Shown here in pieces: positions 56,992-64,000 of a stretch of DNA of 64,000 nucleotides; within the stretch, counting starts at the first letter, position 1; each line of letters begins with the position of its first letter. The position numbers and the translations under genes are program-made. This DNA is from Lyophyllum atratum. Its lineage: Eukaryota; Basidiomycota; Agaricomycetes; Agaricales; Lyophyllaceae. Below the pieces are notes generated by a model. That model saw only the letters and a program-made list of their open reading frames with translations, ran no database searches and had not been told where the DNA came from. The stretch lies in assembly GCA_014905825.1 (NCBI GenBank), contig JACGCN010000007.1, positions 1,054,001 through 1,118,000 of the forward strand. The letters are read 5' to 3'.

Positions 56992-59900
56992 TCATGGTGG
57001 CGTGAACTGCGGAGAATCCACCAACACTCCCTCATCCTCAAGACTCCTGTCGGACTCCTCGAACTCCTCTAGTAACTCCTGTGTCTCCTTCATAATCGCA
57101 TCCAGAGCCTCCTTCCGCGTCCAGGTCGTCGTAAACACCTCATCGGCATCCATCTCATGGCTCTGTGGCATCGGCAGCAGTGCATCCGCATACCCCATAC
57201 AATTCTGCACCGTCCTGATCCGTCTGTACGTGGCGCGCACGAGAGCCAGCGACTTGATCTTGGTCGTCATCGCCATTGCGTCCAATCCCTTCCCACCCCG
57301 GCCAGGCGAGAGAGAGCGGCCAAAGGCGGAGATGGCAGAGATGGGGCCAAGATGGACGATCTTGGGACCCCGCGTCTCATGCGGGGATGATATGATATTA
57401 TACCCTGCCTGCCGGCCGACTTCGAACGAGGAGAAGGAAGTGTCTTGAGGAAATGTTTGGGACGCGCTGAGGCGAGGTGAGGAACCGGGAGAGTTGGGGG
57501 ATAGTGTCCCTGAAAGATGTCGTCTGGGTTTGGAGAAGACGGAGGAAGACATGCGGCGGCTGCGGGTGTCGCTGGCGCTGTAGACGCCCTGCTGGTGGCG
57601 GAGGTTTTGATCAAGCTCAACGAGCTTCTCGATCGTGAATAACCTCATTTGGAGCACCAGGGGGCTCCTATATACGCAGAGGATCTCAAGAACGGACCAC
57701 AGCGAATAGTCGATAACTCTCGGACTAGAGAAAGCTCGTCCTTGAGACGACACGGTGAAATTTCCGGATATCGAGGAATGAAATGGGTCAAACTGGGCAC
57801 TCATTCGTGGCGAATGTGTCGGAGATGCAACGGGTGATATGTCCTGAGCATTGCTGGCGAAGTTGGCGCTCCCATCGACTAATACTCCGGTTAAGAAGGC
57901 TCCTAGTCGAGACCAGATCCCTGGGAGACGCGAAGATAGCTCTGGCTCCGCCCGGACCACGATGACTTTGATGATCTGCAACGCCATAATGAAGGCCGGG
58001 AGCGGAGATCGTTTTGGGTCGCTTGTGCGGTGCTTGTCTAGAGATTTTGTCCTCTCAAGGGGTCGACGAGTTTTGCATGCTGACATTACGAACGCCAACA
58101 AGCGGACCCAGGCGCTTCCAACAACGTTATGGTGCCATGGTTCAGCCCGAACATTGCTCTGTTCGAGAAGCGCCTCTGTCTTGAGTGAAACGACGAGGGG
58201 CAGCACCACTCCAGCCAGGTAGTCGTGTGAAGGCGTTCGTTTTTCCACCTCCGCTATCACATCAGCTCCGCGAAGCAACACAGCTTGTGCTATGAGGGCG
58301 ACTATGCTGAGGCGACTGGGAAGTGACAGGAGAACGTCCGCGGTAGCAGCCACTTCACATGATGCCAGTGCTGGAGCACATACGTGTGTGACCACAGCCC
58401 GTGAAAATCCCCAGTCATTTGAATAGGAGGGAGTCGTCAAGAGTTCATTGATAGCTTGAAACGCGCCTGAAAAATCCACAACGGGCCCGTGGTTCGTGAT
58501 CAAAGGTGCCAGTTCCTGGAGGAAGGCTATGACAACCTTAGAGCTTGGCGGGCTTTCTCGCAGGAATGAAGTACGAATAAAATCCGTGAAGAAGGTGGAG
58601 ATGCCGTGATTGATATCCATCGGGGTTTCCTTGAGCATGGTCTTGATCAACTCTGTCGCACGAAGCATGGCAGGCTGCGGAAGCAGGCCACCAGCGCGGG
58701 TAAAGGCGATGATCAAAGCCAAATAATCTAATCGCATATACACGATATTGCTGGCAGTGCGTGACTTCTCCAATAAACGGTTTTCAAGCAAAAGGTCTGA
58801 GGGTAAGGACCCGACATAGTCGTTTGGGGTAGCGTCTTGAGCCTTGAGTTTGGTCGAAGCTCTCATGAGTACAACCCCTAGAGCATCGATGCCTTCCTGC
58901 AAGACCGTTCTTGCCCTGGACGAGGCATGATAAAGATGTGGAGCCATGATCCGCAACAGACGCAAAAATTGCTCTGCTCGGACAATCGATGGGTCGTGGG
59001 CGATGACCGTAAGGAAAAGGCGCACGAAATTGTCAATCCCAAGCCGACTCGACTCATACTCCTCGGGTAAATCGATTTTGACCCCATGCACACCCTTAGA
59101 ATCACCCCGCCGCAAGAGGGATAAGAACGTCTGCGGTTTTTCCTCTGCAGTGCTAACGATAAGGGCCTCTCGCTCCTGAAGCTTGTTTGCGTTATGAATG
59201 CCAGCTGCGTCTGGGGTTGACGGAAGAATGCCTTCCCGTAAAGCGAAGAACAGATTGTAGATGCTCTTGACAAGCCAATCGGCCTCAATGTGCGGCAAAG
59301 CGGTGATATGGGCCACGATATCCAACGTCTGAAAAACAAAAGCTTCCTGGTGCAGGGCGTAGAAACGGTTCACCGCGTACTCGATGGCCAATCTGATGCC
59401 CGAATGCGATTGCGATTCCGTATAAACCTTGAGGACGGCAGGCATAAAGAGGGCGTAACCACCGCCGGATGTGAACAAACGTCGGAATCGGGTACTGGCA
59501 GCCATGAGTGCTGGGAAATTGACATGAGCAAGAATTGTCTCCCACTGGAGCTGAGGGTACTTACCGATCATAACTTGACTGACAATACCGATGTCATCCC
59601 CGTGCGCCAAAAGGATCTGGTTGAGGCCATCTACGAGGATCGCTAATTCGTTACGGTCGTTCAGATGTCGCGACATGGAGCGGAATATTTGAGCGACGAG
59701 GAGAAGGTGGCTCCGGGAAAGCATCAACGATAGTCCGACGAGACTGGGGTTACCTTCCTCTCTTTGCCTTCGTCGCGGCACGAAGTCTGACAATTCTAAA
59801 GGAGATCTATCAAACGACGTTGTCGATGGTAGCTCGAGCCGGGACAAACTCTTCCGCACAAGTTGTACGTCCTGCCGATTCCGCTTCAACATCGACAAGA

Positions 59901-62900
59901 AGAGCATGTTTTGCGAAACACGGATCTTCGTCATCAAAACTAGGTCAGTTGGTAAGCTATCGAAAGGATCACTCCAGGACCCAAGGCTTCTGGGAAACAT
60001 CGGGCCCGGAGGGGCTGAAGATGGAAACCAGAGAGATCCGGAGGGGATGAGGAAAACTTCAATCTTCGCACGTCGAATGTCCCGGATAGTTATACCACTG
60101 ACTTGTCCTATGAGTCGGGAAAGGACCGGAAGGGCGTGTGCAAAGTCTTCAAGTGCATCTACTTCTTCGGTTTGTCGAGTCGCCCATTTCAAAAATCCAG
60201 CGACATGATTGAACAAGAAATGAGTCATGGGATATGGCAGGGTCCCTTGGATATGGAGGAAAGCGTTGAGAGTAAGTATGGCAGATTGTATGTCCTTTTG
60301 CTCTCCCGCAAAAAGATCCAGAACTGGGCGGCTGAGGAGTGTGGAATCATTACGCATGATGTCAACCATGGTATGTCGAGCGGCAGACGAAACAGTCAGG
60401 CTAAGATCGAATACTAATGATGCTAGACGAGGAAAGATGAGGGCAAGGGATGGAACGAAGACCGCTCTCCGTTTTACTCCTTGTAGAGGACCACCTGTGC
60501 TGGAATTGCGTCGAAGCAATCCAACCTCATCAACCTTGTCCCCCGACAGTGTGGTCAACGAACCTAAATTCATCGCAGACGGTGATAAAGGTGGTGGGAG
60601 ATCTGGCCCAAGGTTGTCCAATCGATCCATCTGCTGCGTAGACAGAAGCGATATCGGAGTCTTCACCCATTCCCGATGCTGATCTACAGGTTCATCGTCT
60701 TGGTCCCATCCGATTTCCGCCAAACGCTTCTTCAGCTCAGACGGCAGGCTATCTTTCAATTCGTCCACGTCGTCTTCTCGAATATACGAGCTCGAGCCGA
60801 TGTCGGTGGCGACAAACGCAAGGGGGCCCCGAGCCAGTTTGAACGGACGTCGGGCACGATCTGCGACAACATGCTGCCCTAAGATCTGATATCGCCAGTT
60901 GAAGAGAATTCCGATCTTGTGCACAGCATTCAGTTTCGTGTCGTTGTCAGAACTACGGTCGACGATTTGAAAATGCATTTTAGCTGGGGTATGAAGCCAT
61001 ACCTTTGAAGATCCACTTCGATCCTGGCCACCAAGTCTATAGGAGTCCTTTCGGCACATTGCATAATCAGAAAACAAACCTACGTTGTTCAGTTGGTATA
61101 AAAGTCGTCAAAAGAAGTTGTGATGAACATACCGCAGAAGTAAGGGAGGAATCTCCCTCGCTGTGAAGTTGATACCAGAGATGGGGGCCGAGCCGCCTAT
61201 ACTCATTTGGGGTCAAAATGGTTGACATAGTGACCAGGAGCTTCATTGACTTCTGCACAAATCCTTTTGACAGCGACGTGAGGAGTGGCTCTTTGCGAAC
61301 AAACATGGCGACGATGTCAGCAGTGTTGTCGGTCGGAGAAGTGTCATCCATCAAATGTGATTTCTTCAATGATTTGGAGAGCAGCATTGTGCTTCGTCGC
61401 TAGAACAAACCCTTGAGCAAACAGAAGAAATCTACAGGGAAGTAGGAAACTCACCTGAGGCGTGGACCGCACGCCGTCTTGCGCGGCGGCGTAGAGTCCC
61501 TGGATCTGGCCGATCGTGCTCTTCTCCTCCTCCTCCGGGTCTTGACCAACCCCATCATCAGTGATGATGTCGATGTACCAGTCGACGATTCGGGGTAACC
61601 ACGAAGCACTGATGATACAGCATATATATGTGAAGGTGAAAAAAACTGAGTGCACTCACGGTTTGAGTGATCGGGTCAGCAATCTCATCTCCCGAAAGAG
61701 GATGCAGAAGAGAAGTCGCTGAGAAGGAGCAGTCGAGTCGGTACGTTCCTACATTTGATACAGAGATTAGCGAAAAGCCAAATAAAGTGTTCAGTTTGCC
61801 CACTCTAGCTTCAAGGAGGATTGCAAGTCGTGCTTCCAGGGAGACAGAAAATTTGACGGCCTCTGCGAGTGAAGCATCAGAATTCTGATATATGTACCGC
61901 GATGAGTCCTGAGCAGGGAAATAGGTGAATGAACACTTACAGATGAGGATTGTTTGAGATGGCGGGCGGACTGGATGTACCCGATCAACTCCAACATAAC
62001 GACGGCCTGTCCCAACCTCGTCTTCATCCAACTTTTCTTATCAGTCTCCGAAGTAGCCCCTTTCTTGCCACCATCGCTCATCAACGCCACGGACATCATT
62101 TCAGCATCTCTGATCCAGTAATCTGGAAGGAACTTCAAAATGATGACAATTACGCAGAGATAGTTGACGACGGTGAACTCTTTCGACGAGGCAGCGCATA
62201 AAAACAGGGGCTTGTAGAAAATTTGGGGATATATTCGGGCGATGGTATCAAGGAGATTTGTTAGCGGAATGCAGGGATATGGAGGAGGCTCCTCGACAAG
62301 TCTCTAGGAAGAGCTGCTCAGACACACTCAGAACATCGGACTACATGAAACTCACATCGTATAAGGGTGGCAGAACGAAAGCCACCATCGGTTTCCGAAT
62401 GTCGTCAGGGAGAAGCCGAATCAAAGATGCCAACTTGATAACGATGTTTGACCATTTGCCTTTGGAGATCTAGCAGCAGATGGATGAGTGACAGGAACAT
62501 GTCTCTAAGTTCTGCTCCTCACAAATTCCTGCAAGGTTTTGTCAAGGTAAGCCTTCCACGTTGACGATCCGCGGTACCACTGGTTCACGAGGGACAGTCC
62601 CCATCGCATCGGCTCCTTTGCTCTGTCCATGCAAATCAATTCGAGGACAGCGTTGACAACGTTAAGCCTCGCATCTGATTTGACCACGTCACTGAGCGCG
62701 TCTATGTCAGCGATAAATTTTTCCTGCAGTACTCGGGCTGCACACTGGGCTTGCAGGATGGACGCCGCTTGATCAAGAGGCACAGAGAGGAGGCTCAGCA
62801 AAGCGCGAGTAAGGCCGTTCAGGGTTCGGGCATGGATTGCTCGAAGAAGGGGCGTGAACTTCACTTCCTTTGGACTCTTGATCCAGCGTTGCTGCAAACG

Positions 62901-64000
62901 CCATGTCAGACGTCTAACCAACGGAATAGGTAGTATTTTACCTCTAGAACATTCTGGAACAACCAAATTCGGCTGTCATCAGTGCAATCCTCCAAGCACC
63001 GTGACAAGGCCTCTAAAAGAATCGCCTCTCGGATGAGGTTCCTGTCATCCTTTGCAGAAGCGACCGCGTCGTACTCCTCTTGTACAAACGTGGTTTCTAG
63101 TTCACCACAGCATCCCGAGCTGACCTTCGAAATGATGTCCGACAAGAGAACCAGCTCTTCTTGGGCGTTCGCAGAGTTGGACAAGGGTCGTAGATTTGGG
63201 AGAAGAGAGAAGAGACCTTGCACTAGCGTTTGATAACATTCCGGGGTAGTTACGGTATAATTTGTGTCCGATGGTATGAGAAGACCCCATAGGATGCTCA
63301 AAATGCGAGTTCTCATGCTAGAAGGTGGAATGAAGGCCGCCTTGCAACACCAGAGATAGCGCTCGACACCCATGCCCTGAATGAGGTGTCGTATAAGTGA
63401 CCAGTTACAGAAGAGAAGCAGTCGGACTGACTTCGTTGTGTGGTGCCCACGATCGTGTGATTATTTCAAAGGCCTCGATCGCCGACCATCTCTCTTGATC
63501 CAGCTGAGGGCCATGTTCCGAAGTCAGAAAGGGCATCAAGAGCGTTGATAAGACCAATGACTCCCGTGGCAGACTAGATGACAAAGGCTTTCCATCCCCT
63601 GCCGGGGTTCCATGATGTAACAGTGTCTGATAGAGTGATTTTACCGACGGTATCGAGCGAAAGGTTGTGGACAATGATTGTATCGACTGCGGCCTACGTA
63701 GCTCTGGTTTCTTGTGAACAGGAACATGGCTTTCTGTACCCGTGGAAGCAAGTGACGTGTTGGACATGAATGCTAGATGCAGAGACGATCCAGCTGGTGT
63801 TGAATCAACCTTCAACCTGTGTGGTTCCACGAACCGTATTGACCAGCAGACTTTTTCAAGTTCTTGGGCAAATTTACGCGTGTCATCGACTTCCCGCGCG
63901 AGAGCATGATCCACAACCTGGCGAAAACCTAAACGCGCCAAACGAGATGGCTTCGGGGTCTGGCTTCGAGCCGGAAGAGTTTGGGCGGGACCAGCAGGCG
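56992..64000 (-). CDS. Very large UNC80-like protein (5' end outside window)
   Basis: The last exon alone (56992-61077) is 1361 codons long, and exons continue at 61067-61387, 61344-61655, 61791-62138, 62505-62966, 62906-63373 and 63405-64000. So more than 2000 residues are encoded in the window and the start lies beyond it. The sequence is helical and HEAT-like. A stretch LQWETILAHVNFPALMAAST and AIEYAVNRFYALHQEAFVFQ resembles the fungal proteins assigned to UNC80, an accessory subunit of NALCN/Cch1-type channels. This match is by memory of the family pattern and is moderate. Ser/Pro-rich linkers lie at about 57420-57560. The alternative is another large HEAT-repeat scaffold. Confidence 0.65.

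Noticed and set aside
57002..57448. Plus-strand frames opposite the large minus-strand gene
   Set aside because: They lie wholly inside the 1361-codon minus-strand exon and have no motif.

Overview
This 64 kb window comes from an agaricomycete (mushroom-forming basidiomycete) genome. Genes are compact and intron-rich, most introns being about 45-70 bp with GT..AG ends. There are three class I hydrophobin genes, and the housekeeping genes (SEC24, class I phosphodiesterase, RPC19, YVH1) are spliced like fungal orthologues. Exon joins given here were read by eye from splice sites and conserved protein motifs, so gene ends are approximate unless a start and a stop are named.

Layout. 1-706: 3' end of an unidentified gene. 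1048-4287 (-): SEC24 family COPII coat subunit. 4450-5043 (-): unidentified protein. 5478-5745: truncated pseudogene copy of the gene at 6943-8055, a secreted protein with a nucleotidyltransferase-like core. 8838-about 11701 (-): class I cyclic-nucleotide phosphodiesterase. 14195-14797: hydrophobin. 15233-16637 (-): DUF2855-type protein. 19793-20799: GH25 lysozyme. 21195-23135: YVH1/DUSP12 phosphatase. 23704-24897: intronless epoxide-hydrolase-like enzyme. 25352-26020 (-): small unknown protein. 26568-27443: RPC19. 30306-30872 (+) and 31566-32149 (-): two more hydrophobins.

About 33.4-52.6 kb is one large DNA transposon of the KDZ (Kyakuja-Dileera-Zisupton) type inserted between host genes. 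It is bounded by related short terminal motifs and by two arrays of 65-bp repeats in opposite orientation (33826-34345 and 51704-52483). Inside lie a KDZ-type transposase gene with a SWIM-like CxC..CxH cluster, a TET/JBP-family dioxygenase gene, a captured SPT5-like gene (NGN and KOW domains) with an in-frame stop, several unidentified cargo genes, and a tRNA-like RNA polymerase III unit ending in a T-rich hairpin. Association of TET/JBP genes with KDZ transposons in basidiomycetes is established. The SPT5-like passenger, the mirrored arrays and the Pol III-like unit are the less expected parts.

Right of the element, host genes resume: an RRM protein (52824-54644) whose start codon lies only about 190 bp from the element end, a GPI-anchored GH16 chitin-glucan transglycosylase of the Crh type (55025-56692), and a very large minus-strand gene (56992 to past the window end) that resembles UNC80.
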